A stretch of DNA of 64,000 bases from Solidesulfovibrio aerotolerans (lineage in GTDB: Bacteria > Desulfobacterota > Desulfovibrionia > Desulfovibrionales > Desulfovibrionaceae), in assembly GCF_009856865.1 (NCBI RefSeq), contig NZ_WVUD01000022.1, positions 1-64,000 on the forward strand. The letters are read 5' to 3'. The notes below the pieces were generated by a model. It worked only from the letters and a program-made list of their open reading frames with translations. It did not search any database and was not told where the DNA came from. The position numbers were made by a program, and so were the translations under genes. Position 1 is the first letter of the stretch. Each line of letters begins with the position of its first letter. Positions 17,354 through 25,807 of the stretch are shown here, piece by piece.

Positions 17354-19260
17354 GGGATAATGGTTGGCTTGTGCTTGGCGAGCCAGAGTTGCAGGACGAG
17401 CAGCGTCCAGAGTTTTTTGCGGTGATCGGCCGTGCGCGAGGCGTGTTCGGACACGAGGCGGGCGACCTCTTTGGGATTAAATAGGCCCTGTTGCGTCAAA
17501 TGGCGCTGCCCCAGCAGGTCGTCCACCTGCGGGCGCAGCTGCTTGCGCAGCCAGTCGGCGGTGGGGATGAGAAACCCGCGTTTGCCGCGTCCCAGGATGC
17601 CCTTGGGCAGCAGATCGGCCACGGCCTTTTTGAGCAGATACTTGCGATTGGTCCCGCGCAGCTTGTAGCGCGAGGGCAGCCGGCAGACAAATTCGGCCAG
17701 ATCGCGGTCGAGAAAGGGGGCGCGGGCTTCCAGGGAGTGCATCATGGAGCAGCGGTCCACTTTGACCAGGATGTAGTCGAGCATGTACTGGCGGGCAAAG
17801 ACATAGCCGACCCGGGCCAGAGGGTCGCCTGCGGCGTAGCTGTCAAACAGCTCCCGGGTGGGGGCGAAAAGATGGTGCGGGGCGAGCATGCCGGCGGCCG
17901 GATTGCGCCACAGTTCGGCCTGGGCGTCGGCGGTAAAGGCGGACAGCCAGGTCTGGACGCGCAGCCACTGGGGGGCGGTGGCCCCGGCCAAAAAAGTGTC
18001 GGCCACGAACCGGGGGTTGATATACCCGGCCGAGTGGGGGAGCATTTTGACCAGGGGTTCGATGAGGCGGCGGCGCACAAACGGCGGCAGCTTGTCGTAA
18101 CCGGCGGCCAGACGAAAGGCCGGGAAATATTCGTAGCCGTAAAAGAGTTCGTCCGGGCCGTCGCCGCCCAGAGCCACGGTGACGTTTTCCCGGGTCACCT
18201 GGGAGAGCAGATAGGTGGGCACGATGGACGGATCGGCCATGGGTTCGTCAAAGCGGGCCACGATTTCGGGCAACAGCGACCCGCAGGTGTCGGCCGAAAG
18301 GATGCGTTCGTGGTGGTCGGTGGCAAAGCGCGAGGCGACGAGGCGAGCATAGCGCGATTCGTCGTAGGAAGCTTCGGTGAAGCCGATGCTGAACGTCTTG
18401 ATGCGGCTGACCATGCCGGCGGTCAGCGCGGCCACGGTGGAGGAGTCGAGGCCGCCGGAGAGAAAAACGCCAAGGGGCACGTCGGCCACAAGACGGCGCT
18501 TGACGGCCTGGGCCAGCAGCAGGCGCAGCTTTTCACACAGCTCTTCTTCCGATTCCCTGGGCTCGGGACCGGGCAGCGGCATTTCCCAATAAGGCGCGGT
18601 GGTCAGCTGCCCGTCTTTGAAGAGCAGATAATGGCCGGGGCGCAGCTTATAAACGCCCTTGTAGATCGTTTCGGGCGTGGGCACGTATTCGTAGGCCGCA
18701 AAGCGCATAAGCGCCGCAACCGGCGTTTCCAGGCGCAAAAAGGGCAGCTTGGCCAGGGCGGTCAGTTCCGAGGCAAAAGCCAGGACGCCGCCTTGGATGG
18801 TGTAGGCCAACGGTTTTTTGCCGAAGCGGTCCCGGGCGGCAAAAAGCGTGCGGCTGGCCCGGTCCCACAGGGCAAAGGCGAACATGCCTTCCAGGGCGTC
18901 AAGGCCGGCCGGCCCGTCGAGGAGCCAGGCGGCGAGAATGACCTCGGTGTCGGACTGGGTGCGGAACCGAAAGCCCCGGGCGGCGTAGCGGGCTTTTAAT
19001 TCGCGGTAGTTATAAATTTCGCCGTTAAAGGTCACCACGGCCCGCCCCTCGGCATCTTCCATGGGCTGGGAACCGGCGGCCAGATCGATGATGGACAGGC
19101 GGCGATGGCCCAGGGCGGCCGGGCCGTCGATAAGCAGCCCCTCGCCGTCAGGCCCGCGATGGGCCAAGGCCCCGGTCATGGCGGAGAGCAGCGCCCGACG
19201 CTCGTCAGCCGGGGGCGGGGTTGCGCCGTGGGGCCAGATGAAACCGGCGATGCCGCACAT
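17350..19260 (-). CDS. asnB: Asparagine synthase (glutamine-hydrolysing), AsnB-type
   Basis: A 636-residue class II amidotransferase. The N-terminal nucleophile Cys2 follows directly after Met in MCGIAGF, which fixes the start at 19260 rather than the longer in-frame start at 19305. The glutaminase domain continues with ALGHRRLSIIDL and FNGEIYNY. The synthetase domain has the ATP pyrophosphatase loop FLSGGLDSSTVAAL near residue 260. AsnB-like proteins in polysaccharide loci often amidate sugars or other metabolites. The surrounding operon (GT4, MFS) suggests that role, but true asparagine synthesis is equally possible. Confidence 0.92.
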   Translation of the reverse strand: MCGIAGFIWPHGATPPPADERRALLSAMTGALAHRGPDGEGLLIDGPAALGHRRLSIIDLAAGSQPMEDAEGRAVVTFNGEIYNYRELKARYAARGFRFRTQSDTEVILAAWLLDGPAGLDALEGMFAFALWDRASRTLFAARDRFGKKPLAYTIQGGVLAFASELTALAKLPFLRLETPVAALMRFAAYEYVPTPETIYKGVYKLRPGHYLLFKDGQLTTAPYWEMPLPGPEPRESEEELCEKLRLLLAQAVKRRLVADVPLGVFLSGGLDSSTVAALTAGMVSRIKTFSIGFTEASYDESRYARLVASRFATDHHERILSADTCGSLLPEIVARFDEPMADPSIVPTYLLSQVTRENVTVALGGDGPDELFYGYEYFPAFRLAAGYDKLPPFVRRRLIEPLVKMLPHSAGYINPRFVADTFLAGATAPQWLRVQTWLSAFTADAQAELWRNPAAGMLAPHHLFAPTRELFDSYAAGDPLARVGYVFARQYMLDYILVKVDRCSMMHSLEARAPFLDRDLAEFVCRLPSRYKLRGTNRKYLLKKAVADLLPKGILGRGKRGFLIPTADWLRKQLRPQVDDLLGQRHLTQQGLFNPKEVARLVSEHASRTADHRKKLWTLLVLQLWLAKHKPTIIP

Positions 19261-19262
19261 GG

Positions 19263-20501
19263 CTAGCTGTGCCTCCGGGTCGGGATGGACGCGAAAAAGT
19301 CGCATATCGCCTGGGTATTGGTGGCCGGATCGAACAGGGCGGCCACGCGGGCGCGCCCGGCCTCGGCCAGGGCCAGGGCCTGGTCGCGGTCGGCGGCCAG
19401 GGCCATGATGGCCTCGGCCAGGGCTTCGGGGTCGCGTTGGGCGACGAGGCGTCCGGTCACACCATCTTCAATCACTTCCGGGATGCCGCTGACGTCGGTC
19501 GCCACCACGGGAATGCGGTGGGCGAGCGCTTCCATGATGACGTTGGGGATGCCGTCGCGGTCGCCCGAGGCGTGGACCACGCTTGGCATGACGAAGATGT
19601 CGGCGGCGGCGTAGAGTTCGCTCATGCGGTCGTGGCTGACGAACCCGGGCAGAAAGACCCGGGCGCGCAGGCCGTGGATGCGGATGCGGCGGCGTATCAG
19701 CGCCGTTGGCCAGGGCAGGCCCGACCCGACCAGGGTAAGCTGGAAGGGAAAATTGCGCCGGGCCAGGATGGCGCAGGCGTCGATGAGCACGTCAAAGCCC
19801 TTGGTGCGGCAAAACCGGCCCACGGCCAGCAGGCGGTAGGGCGGCTCCAGGTGCACCGAGGCCGCGTCGCGGCCGGTGAGCGTCAGGCTGTTGTAAATCT
19901 GGCGGATCTTGCCGGCAGCTTCGGGCAAAATACCGGACAGATAGGCGATATTGGCCTTGTTGTTGGTATGGATGGCGGCGGCGTCGCGCATTTTATCGGC
20001 CAGGGCGCCGTCTTGGGGATAGATGTCGCCGGCCCGGGCCGAGAAGGAAAAGGGGATGCCGGACAGGCGCGAGGCCACCCAGGCGGCGGTGGCCGGACCG
20101 TTGGCCCAGCCGGCGTGGATGTGGCGGATGCCGTCGGCTAAAAACCGTCGGGCCAGGGAAAAACCGGCGCACATGGCAAAGACGTTTTCACCGGCCACTT
20201 CCAGGCAGCTCCAGCGCCGCCAGGGGAGGGTCGCCAGGATGCGGGCGGTTTCGACGGGCCTTTTTACCGCCCACCAGGCCATGTCGGCCAGGATGGCGGG
20301 GATTGCCCTGGCCCCGAGCCGGACCACGGACGGGGCCACGGCCGCCATTTGGGGCGAAAGGTGTTTGCGGGCCTCGCCGTACAGGGCATACACCTGAAAC
20401 GGCATGCCGGCGGCCTTGGCGTTTTCCACCTCACGGAAAATAAACGTTTCCGAGGGCAGGGGATACCACAAGAGGATATAGGCTGTTTTGGGAAGACTCA
20501 A
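19263..20501 (-). CDS. GT4-type glycosyltransferase
   Basis: A 412-residue GT-B glycosyltransferase. N-terminal features include YPLPSETFIFREV and HIHAGWANGP. The nucleotide-sugar domain has the retaining-enzyme block IPNVIMEALAHRIPVVATD followed by VSGIPEVIEDGVTG, with the catalytic-type E-x7-E near residue 320. The start codon appears to be TTG at 20501, with no strong SD. Two bases separate its stop from asnB, so it heads the operon. The acceptor and sugar are unknown. Confidence 0.9.
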   Translation of the reverse strand: MSLPKTAYILLWYPLPSETFIFREVENAKAAGMPFQVYALYGEARKHLSPQMAAVAPSVVRLGARAIPAILADMAWWAVKRPVETARILATLPWRRWSCLEVAGENVFAMCAGFSLARRFLADGIRHIHAGWANGPATAAWVASRLSGIPFSFSARAGDIYPQDGALADKMRDAAAIHTNNKANIAYLSGILPEAAGKIRQIYNSLTLTGRDAASVHLEPPYRLLAVGRFCRTKGFDVLIDACAILARRNFPFQLTLVGSGLPWPTALIRRRIRIHGLRARVFLPGFVSHDRMSELYAAADIFVMPSVVHASGDRDGIPNVIMEALAHRIPVVATDVSGIPEVIEDGVTGRLVAQRDPEALAEAIMALAADRDQALALAEAGRARVAALFDPATNTQAICDFFASIPTRRHS

Positions 20502-20736
20502 AATAGGTGCTCGCCGATTGAAGGCTTGGCGTTAGAGGACATCGGCGGCTTTGTAGTCCAGGGAAGCGGCCCCTGTAAAGCTGTGGGATCGGCCCGGCAA
20601 ACCCTTGCGCCTGGAGCGGTGAAACGCTAAAGACATATTTGGGGCCTGCCGCATCCGGCAGCTTCGAGGCTCGGGGCGGGTTGGGTTCGACACAAAATCA
20701 TTCGCGCGCGCAGGCGGGCGGCATTCGAGGGTGGCC

Positions 20737-21708
20737 ATGGCGCAAACCAATATTTTGCTGGAGACGGGTACCAACGAGCTTGAGATCATCGAGTTCTATA
20801 TCGATGAGGACGTCGAGCCGGGTGGGAAGCCGTACCGGGCGTATTACGGGGTCAACGTGGCCAAGGTGCTGGAAATCATCCGGCTGCCCAAGGTCACGGG
20901 CATGCCCCAGACGCCGCATCCGTGCGTGATCGGCACCTTCAACCTGCGTTCCCGGGTCATCCCGCTGATCGACTTGAGCCTGTGGCTTGGCAAGCCCATG
21001 GCCCGCGATGAAAACACCAAAGTCATCGTTTCGGAATTTAACAAGGTCATAAACGCCTTTATGGTGTCGGGCGTGACCCGCATCCATCGCCTGAGCTGGT
21101 CCGAGGTGGAACCGCCGTCGGGCTATGTGGCCCAGTTTGCGGCGAATAATTTTACGGGCGTGGTGAAGTTTCCCGACCATATCGTGCTGCTGCTCGATAT
21201 GGAGCAGATCATCTGGGACTTAAATCCCGCCCTGGCCATGAAGACCGAGCGCGCCCGGGAGCAGATGGCCATTCCCGAACCCGACCGTTCGGCGTTTAAG
21301 ACGCTTGTGGTGGACGATTCCAATTCCATCCGGCGGCTTATCGCCTCGTACCTGGAAAAAGACGGGTTCGAGGTCGTTCAGGACATCAACGGCCAAAACG
21401 CCTGGGATCGGTTGGTCCAGTGGCGCGAGGCAGCGGCCAAGGGCGACGCACCGCTGGCCTCCAACGTCAATCTTGTCGTAACCGACATCGAAATGCCTTC
21501 CATGGACGGGCATACGCTGTGCAAGAAAATCAAGGACGATCCGGAGCTCAAGGCGCTGCCGGTCATTTTGTTTTCGTCGCTCATTAACGATCAACTGTAC
21601 CACAAGGGACTGTCTGTCGGAGCCGACGACCAGGTGACCAAACCCGAGGTGGGCACCCTGGCCGAGCGGGCGCGCAAGTTGATTGAGGCCGGTCGTTCCC
21701 ACGGTTGA
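20737..21708 (+). CDS. cheV: Chemotaxis protein CheV (CheW-receiver fusion)
   Basis: A 323-residue coupling protein. The N-terminal CheW domain (residues 1-165, with IGTFNLRSRVIPLIDLSLWL) links receptors to CheA. The C-terminal receiver has LVVDDSNSIRR, phospho-Asp in VVTDIEMPSMDG and the conserved Lys in DQVTKPEVG, so CheA could phosphorylate it for adaptation. I prefer the ATG at 20737 (SD GAGG) to the GTG at 20731. It is divergent from the glycosyltransferase operon. Confidence 0.94.
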   Translation: MAQTNILLETGTNELEIIEFYIDEDVEPGGKPYRAYYGVNVAKVLEIIRLPKVTGMPQTPHPCVIGTFNLRSRVIPLIDLSLWLGKPMARDENTKVIVSEFNKVINAFMVSGVTRIHRLSWSEVEPPSGYVAQFAANNFTGVVKFPDHIVLLLDMEQIIWDLNPALAMKTERAREQMAIPEPDRSAFKTLVVDDSNSIRRLIASYLEKDGFEVVQDINGQNAWDRLVQWREAAAKGDAPLASNVNLVVTDIEMPSMDGHTLCKKIKDDPELKALPVILFSSLINDQLYHKGLSVGADDQVTKPEVGTLAERARKLIEAGRSHG

Positions 21709-21785
21709 CGCGCCAGGGAGGCAAAAGCCCCGCCCTGGCCCGGACGGGTTGTTTGTCCGCGATTTTAGCTTGGGCGGTTGTATCG

Positions 21786-22508
21786 ATGCACATGCTGCTT
21801 GTGGCCCGCAGGGGGCGCGCCAGGGACCGTTTTCTCGAGGAGTTGGCCCGGCTTGGCGCACACTGCCAGGTGGCGGAAACCCCGGAAGAACTGACCCAGG
21901 CCGCGCGCCTTTGCCGGTACAACGGGGTGCTCTTCGATGTGCCGACCATTGTCCGGGAAAAGCATTTCGACAAGGGGGCGTTGCAGAAGCTGGCGGAGAT
22001 TTATCCTTCGGCGCGCCTCAAATACGATGCCAGCACGGACGCGGTATTCGCGCTGGGGACGGACGCCGGGCCGCCTTCGCGGGACGGTTTGTCGGTCTTC
22101 GTGGCCGCCTGCCGGGACTTTTTGCCGCGCATCATCCGCCGCGGCGAGCGGGTGGAGGCGCATCTGCCGGCCATCTTGTGGCGCACGCGCCCGCCGGTTG
22201 GAGACCCGGGCGACGGTGACCCGGGCGGCGAACGGACCTGCACCCTCAATGTTTCCATATTGGGCTGTTTTCTCTTCACGACGACGCAGTGGGCCATCGG
22301 CGAAGAAGCCTGGGTGGTGTTTCCGGACGTGACCGAGGAGCCGGTGCGCATGCGTGTGGCCTGGCACGAACCCTGGGCCAAGCGTCGCACGGCACCCGGC
22401 GTCGGACTGGCATTTTTAGAGACGCCGCCGGCGCTTGTGGCGGAACTGGGACGTCTTGGCTGCGTTACGGGCGAAATGGCTATTGCGTGCGCGGGCAAAG
22501 GGCTTTAA
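21786..22508 (+). CDS. PilZ domain c-di-GMP receptor-like protein
   Basis: A 240-residue soluble protein. An N-terminal domain of unknown type is followed by a PilZ barrel (about residues 120-220) that retains both c-di-GMP contact motifs: RRGER (RxxxR) and NVSILG (N-x-S-x-x-G), ending with APGVGLAFLETPP. Binding of c-di-GMP is therefore plausible. The start is uncertain: ATG 21786, ATG 21792 or the in-frame 21705, which overlaps cheV by four bases. It follows cheV, suggesting a motility-related role. Confidence 0.75.
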   Translation: MHMLLVARRGRARDRFLEELARLGAHCQVAETPEELTQAARLCRYNGVLFDVPTIVREKHFDKGALQKLAEIYPSARLKYDASTDAVFALGTDAGPPSRDGLSVFVAACRDFLPRIIRRGERVEAHLPAILWRTRPPVGDPGDGDPGGERTCTLNVSILGCFLFTTTQWAIGEEAWVVFPDVTEEPVRMRVAWHEPWAKRRTAPGVGLAFLETPPALVAELGRLGCVTGEMAIACAGKGL

Positions 22509-22521
22509 ACAGCCTGTCTGC

Positions 22522-22611
22522 GGAGGGATGGCCGAGCGGTTTAAGGCGGTGGTCTTGAAAACCATTGACGGGGCAACTCGTCCGGGGGTTCAAATCCCTC
22601 TCCCTCCGCCA
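22522..22611 (+). tRNA. tRNA-Ser (anticodon UGA)
   Basis: A 90-base class II tRNA. Acceptor arms GGAGGGA and TCCCTCC pair, followed by discriminator G and an encoded CCA. The D-arm is GCCGAGCGGTTTAAGGC, the anticodon loop CTTGAAA with TGA at 22556-22558, and there is a long variable arm around GACGGGGCAACTCGTC and a T-arm with GGTTCAAATCC. It lies 14 bases after the PilZ gene. Confidence 0.97.
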
Positions 22612-22913
22612 GTTTACGGGAAGTCCCGTTGGCGTCGAACCGTTCCCTGGCGCCCGCCGCCGCAGGGACCGGAAAAAAACCTCCCCCATACGCCACGCCC
22701 GCACGTCACCGGGGCATTGCCTCCATCGTTTAGCAGCCTGCAGCGATTCGCCCACAGTCCGGTTCATGGCGTCGAGGCATGGGGCGCTCGTGGTCCTTTG
22801 GGTGCGCCTGCATGCAGGCCCTCCCTGCGGCCGGCGGCGCAGCCGGCCGTTGCCTGACGGGCAGGAGCGCGGCCGCCGTCGAACCGCTGCGGCCCGCAAA
22901 GAGAGAAACAGGC
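22612..22913. other. 302-base gap between tRNA-Ser and the sigma54 regulator
   Basis: I see no gene here. The longer in-frame extension of the regulator (start 22779) is alanine/glycine-rich and lacks family similarity, so I leave it out. A GGCCGGC-GGCGCA-GCCGGCC hairpin lies near 22832-22851. No tRNA-proximal integration signature or repeat of tRNA 3' sequence was found downstream. Confidence 0.5.
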
Positions 22914-24239
22914 ATGGCCCTTCCCGGCAACATCCCCTGCGAAGCCATCATGGAGTCCCTGGCCGACGGTGTTTTCACCGTGGACACGGATTGGAACATC
23001 ACGTTTTTCAACCGGGCGGCCGGCGACGTGGCCGGCATTGCCCCGGCCAAGGCCTTGGGGCGCAAATGCTGGGAGGTCTTCCATTCCAGCCTGTGCGACG
23101 GGGCCTGCGCCCTGCGGGCCTGCATCGACGGGGACAAGACCTTAGCCAACCAGGCCATTTTCATCGTGCGCCCGGATGGCACCAAAGTCCCGGTCAGCAT
23201 CAGCGCCGCCCCCCTGCGCGACGCCTCGGGCCGCATTGTCGGCGGCGTGGAAACGTTTCGCGACATCTCGGACCTGACCCGGCTGCGCAAGGAGCTGGAA
23301 GGGGTCTGCACCCTTGACGACATCCTCACCAAAAACAAAGCCCTGGCCAGGACGCTGGCGCTGTTGCCCAAGATCGCGGCCAGCGCTTCCCCGGTCCTGC
23401 TGCTGGGCGAATCCGGCTCCGGCAAGGAGCTGTTCGCCCGGGCTTTGCACAACCTGAGTCCGCGCCGGGCGGGGCCGTTTGTCGCGGTCAACTGCGGGGC
23501 CATTCCCGGGGAGTTGCTGGAATCCGAGCTGTTCGGCCATGTCCGCGGCGCGTTTACCGATGCCAAGGCCGACCGCAAGGGCCGCTTTGCCCTGGCCAAG
23601 GGCGGCACCTTGTTCCTGGACGAGGTCGGGGACATGCCCTTGGCCTTGCAGGTCAAGCTCCTGCGCGTGCTCCAGGAAAAGTCCTTTGAACCCGTCGGCT
23701 CGGACAAAAGCCAGCCCACCGACGTGCGGATACTCGCCGCCACCAACCGGGATCTGGCCGCCATGGCTGCGACCGGGGAATTTCGGCGCGATCTGTTCTA
23801 CCGGCTGGGCGTGGCCCGCCTGGTCCTGCCGCCCCTGCGCGAACGTCCCGAGGACATTCCCTTGCTGGCCGCTGCATTTATCGACCGGTTTAATCTGGTG
23901 CAGGCCAAAGCGGTCACGGGCCTGTCCGAGGCGGCGCTCAAGCGCCTCGTGCGCCACGACTATCCGGGCAATGTCCGGGAACTGCAAAACATCCTGGAAT
24001 ACGCCTTTATTTTGCGCAGCGAAGGACGCATCGGCCTGGAGGATCTGCCTGACTATCTGCGGGCGCAGCCGGGGGAGGCGCTCCTGCCGGCCGCTTCGGG
24101 CACCATGCAGGCCGTAAAGCATCAGGCCGCCGTCGCCACCCTGGCCCGCCACGGCGGCAAACCCATGGCAGCCTGTCGGGAACTGGGCATCACCAAGGAC
24201 ACCTTGCGGCGCATTCTGGCCCTTGGTCCCGGAGATTAG
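22914..24239 (+). CDS. Sigma54-dependent regulator of the ORP cluster (PAS-AAA+-HTH)
   Basis: A 441-residue bacterial enhancer-binding protein. The PAS domain (residues about 8-120, DGVFTVDTDWNITFFN) contains three cysteines in a CWEVF / LCDGACALRAC stretch that could sense redox or metal. The AAA+ domain has Walker A GESGSGKE (near 164), Walker B TLFLDEVGD and the sigma54-contact loop written GAFTDA instead of GAFTGA. A Fis-type helix-turn-helix ends the protein (ACRELGITKDTLRRIL). D. vulgaris DVU2106 controls its orp operons in the same way; the adjacent sigma54-like promoter supports this. Confidence 0.92.
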   Translation: MALPGNIPCEAIMESLADGVFTVDTDWNITFFNRAAGDVAGIAPAKALGRKCWEVFHSSLCDGACALRACIDGDKTLANQAIFIVRPDGTKVPVSISAAPLRDASGRIVGGVETFRDISDLTRLRKELEGVCTLDDILTKNKALARTLALLPKIAASASPVLLLGESGSGKELFARALHNLSPRRAGPFVAVNCGAIPGELLESELFGHVRGAFTDAKADRKGRFALAKGGTLFLDEVGDMPLALQVKLLRVLQEKSFEPVGSDKSQPTDVRILAATNRDLAAMAATGEFRRDLFYRLGVARLVLPPLRERPEDIPLLAAAFIDRFNLVQAKAVTGLSEAALKRLVRHDYPGNVRELQNILEYAFILRSEGRIGLEDLPDYLRAQPGEALLPAASGTMQAVKHQAAVATLARHGGKPMAACRELGITKDTLRRILALGPGD

Positions 24240-24266
24240 GCGCGTTCGCGGGAGAGCTGCACCCTT

Positions 24267-24283
24267 GGGCGCATTTTTCGCCC
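24267..24283. promoter_or_regulatory. Candidate upstream activator site 1
   Basis: GGGCGCATTTTTCGCCC, a palindrome with five-base arms and a seven-base centre. A near-identical sequence occurs at 24397-24413 with 130-base offset, and both precede the sigma54-type promoter at 24478. Paired palindromes of this kind are usual binding sites for enhancer-binding proteins. Binding by the adjacent regulator is inferred. Confidence 0.5.
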
Positions 24284-24396
24284 TCGGCCAAAGCCCGCCC
24301 GACCTGCCCCTCCCGGTTCCAGGCCCCCCTTGCCCTGGCCTTGGCGTCAGCGAATTCCTGTCGTTGGGATAAAAAAAAGCCCCGGCACTTGCCTGC

Positions 24397-24413
24397 GGGC
24401 GTATTTTTCGCCT
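24397..24413. promoter_or_regulatory. Candidate upstream activator site 2
   Basis: GGGCGTATTTTTCGCCT is the second copy of the element at 24267 (15 of 17 bases identical). It lies about 65 bases upstream of the minus-24 element, a normal distance for sigma54 enhancers. Confidence 0.5.
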
Positions 24414-24477
24414 GGACTCCGTCGCACCCGCCTGCTCTGTGCATCTATCCCGCTCCCATTGTTCCGTATTTCTATCA

Positions 24478-24494
24478 TGGCATCGACCATGCTT
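24478..24494 (+). promoter_or_regulatory. Sigma54 promoter of the ORP operon
   Basis: TGGCATCGACCATGCTT has GG and GC separated by exactly ten bases and matches the minus-24/minus-12 consensus (TGGCAC-N5-TTGCT) at most positions. Transcription would start near 24504, only about 12 bases before the ATG at 24516, so the leader is very short. The upstream gene encodes a sigma54 activator, which strengthens the call. Confidence 0.65.
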
Positions 24495-24515
24495 AAGCCT
24501 GGTCGAGGTTTCGCC

Positions 24516-24953
24516 ATGCCCTTGATCCATCACACGCCCCATACAACACCCTGCTGCTGCACCCGCGTCTGCCTGGCCTGCCACGGCGACCGGCTGGCCT
24601 CGCTGTTGGAGACGGCCACCGCCTTTCGGCTCTTTCGCTTCGAAGCCCAAGCCGTGGTTGCAGAAGGGAGTTGGGACATGCCGGACGGCGGGCTTATTCC
24701 CCTGGCCGGGTTTCTGGCCGGGGCCGGCGTGGTGCTGCTGGTCTGCGGCGGGGCGACGTGCTGCTGCCTCAAGCATTTTACCCGCCACGGCGTGGCGGTC
24801 GCTCCCTGGATCGTTGGCGAGGTGTCTGCGGTCCTTTCCGCCCTGGGTCAAAACCGCCTGGATACCCTGCTCGCCCCGGGGGCGCGCCCGAGTCGCGCGC
24901 TGGCCCGCCGGGTAAGGGTTGGCACAAACGATTTGGAGAGCACGCAATCATGA
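24516..24953 (+). CDS. NifX/NifB-type Mo-Fe cluster-binding-like protein, ORP operon
   Basis: A 145-residue protein whose central part aligns with the dinitrogenase cofactor fold: RLASLLETATAFRLFRFEAQ, then LVCGGATCCCLKHF in place of the usual GGI-G loop, and a final LAPGARPS tail. It is unusually cysteine-rich (CCCTRVCLAC near the N-terminus and TCCC mid-protein), which suggests metal-cluster binding. The ATG at 24516 follows GAGG. It overlaps the Mrp ATPase start by four bases (ATGA). It is the first gene after the sigma54 promoter. Confidence 0.75.
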   Translation: MPLIHHTPHTTPCCCTRVCLACHGDRLASLLETATAFRLFRFEAQAVVAEGSWDMPDGGLIPLAGFLAGAGVVLLVCGGATCCCLKHFTRHGVAVAPWIVGEVSAVLSALGQNRLDTLLAPGARPSRALARRVRVGTNDLESTQS

Positions 24954-25795
24954 ATAAAGACGGCCTGCGCGATCTCAATGAAACAATTGGAAGCAAACCG
25001 CAAAACGGACTCGACGACGTCAAGGCCGTGATCGTCGTCCTTTCAGGCAAGGGGGGCGTGGGCAAGTCCACGGTGGCGGCCAATCTGGCCGCCGGGCTGG
25101 CCATGGAAGGCAAACGGACGGGCCTGCTCGACGTGGACGTCCACGGGCCGAGCATCCCACGCTTGCTCAAGCTCGGAGATTGCCGTCCGGCCATGACGGG
25201 GACTTTTATGGTCCCGGTCGAATGGCACTGGAATCTGGGTGTCATGTCCATCGGGTTTCTGCTGCCGGGCAAGGACGACGCCGTTATCTGGCGCGGCCCG
25301 GCCAAAGCCGGGGTCATCGAACAATTGGCCAAGCAAGTGGCCTGGGGCGAACGCGATGTGCTCGTGGTCGATTGCCCCCCGGGCACGGGCGACGAACCGC
25401 TCTCGGTGCTCCAGATCTTTGAAGACAAGGCCATGGCCGTCATCGTGACCTCGCCCCAGGACATGGCCGTGGACGACGTGCGCCGTTCCGTCACCTTCTG
25501 CCGGCAGCTTTCCACACCCATCCTGGGCATTGTGGAAAATCTGAGTGGTTTCGTCTGTCCGTCCTGTGGCGCTGTCCACGACATTTTCAGCGCCGGCGGC
25601 GGGGAACGGCTGGCGGCCGAGACCGGCGTCCCCTTTTTGGGCCGCATCCCCATTGATTCGGAAGTGGCCCGCTCGGGCGACGACGGCGACGTGTTCCTGG
25701 CCGTGGCCAGCCAGAATCCTTCGGCTCTGGCCTTTAAGGCCGTCATCGCCTCAGTGCTTAAAGCGCTTGAGGCCAAGCCCGCTGCCACAGCGTAA
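24950..25795 (+). CDS. Mrp/NBP35-type P-loop ATPase of the ORP complex
   Basis: A 281-residue ATPase of the MinD/Mrp class, comparable to DVU2109. The deviant Walker A is SGKGGVGKSTVAANLA (near residues 28-43), and Walker B and switch regions include LLDVDVHGPS and VVDCPPGTGDEP. The CPSC pair in GFVCPSCGAVHDIF is the NBP35-type motif that bridges an Fe-S cluster between two subunits. The start at 24950 is fixed by the ATGA overlap and the upstream GGAGAG. It probably carries or inserts clusters into the neighbouring proteins. Confidence 0.92.
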   Translation: MNKDGLRDLNETIGSKPQNGLDDVKAVIVVLSGKGGVGKSTVAANLAAGLAMEGKRTGLLDVDVHGPSIPRLLKLGDCRPAMTGTFMVPVEWHWNLGVMSIGFLLPGKDDAVIWRGPAKAGVIEQLAKQVAWGERDVLVVDCPPGTGDEPLSVLQIFEDKAMAVIVTSPQDMAVDDVRRSVTFCRQLSTPILGIVENLSGFVCPSCGAVHDIFSAGGGERLAAETGVPFLGRIPIDSEVARSGDDGDVFLAVASQNPSALAFKAVIASVLKALEAKPAATA

Positions 25796-25807
25796 AGGAG
25801 GCTGCCG

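Noticed and set aside
17491-18999. 502-codon plus-strand open frame opposite the asparagine synthase gene
   Set aside because: Gly/Gln/His-rich antisense shadow of a clear AsnB gene; no domain and no ribosome binding site. High GC produces many such frames.
20625-20655. Sigma28-type promoter (TAAA ... GCCG) before cheV
   Set aside because: Spacing is one base too long and the minus-10 half matches poorly; not supported.
22522-22913. Integrated element next to tRNA-Ser
   Set aside because: No integrase gene, no repeat of the tRNA 3' end downstream, and the following genes are a coherent metabolic cluster.
23142-24947. 601-codon minus-strand open frame opposite the sigma54 regulator
   Set aside because: Antisense shadow with biased composition; it runs through the regulator and the ORP promoter region.
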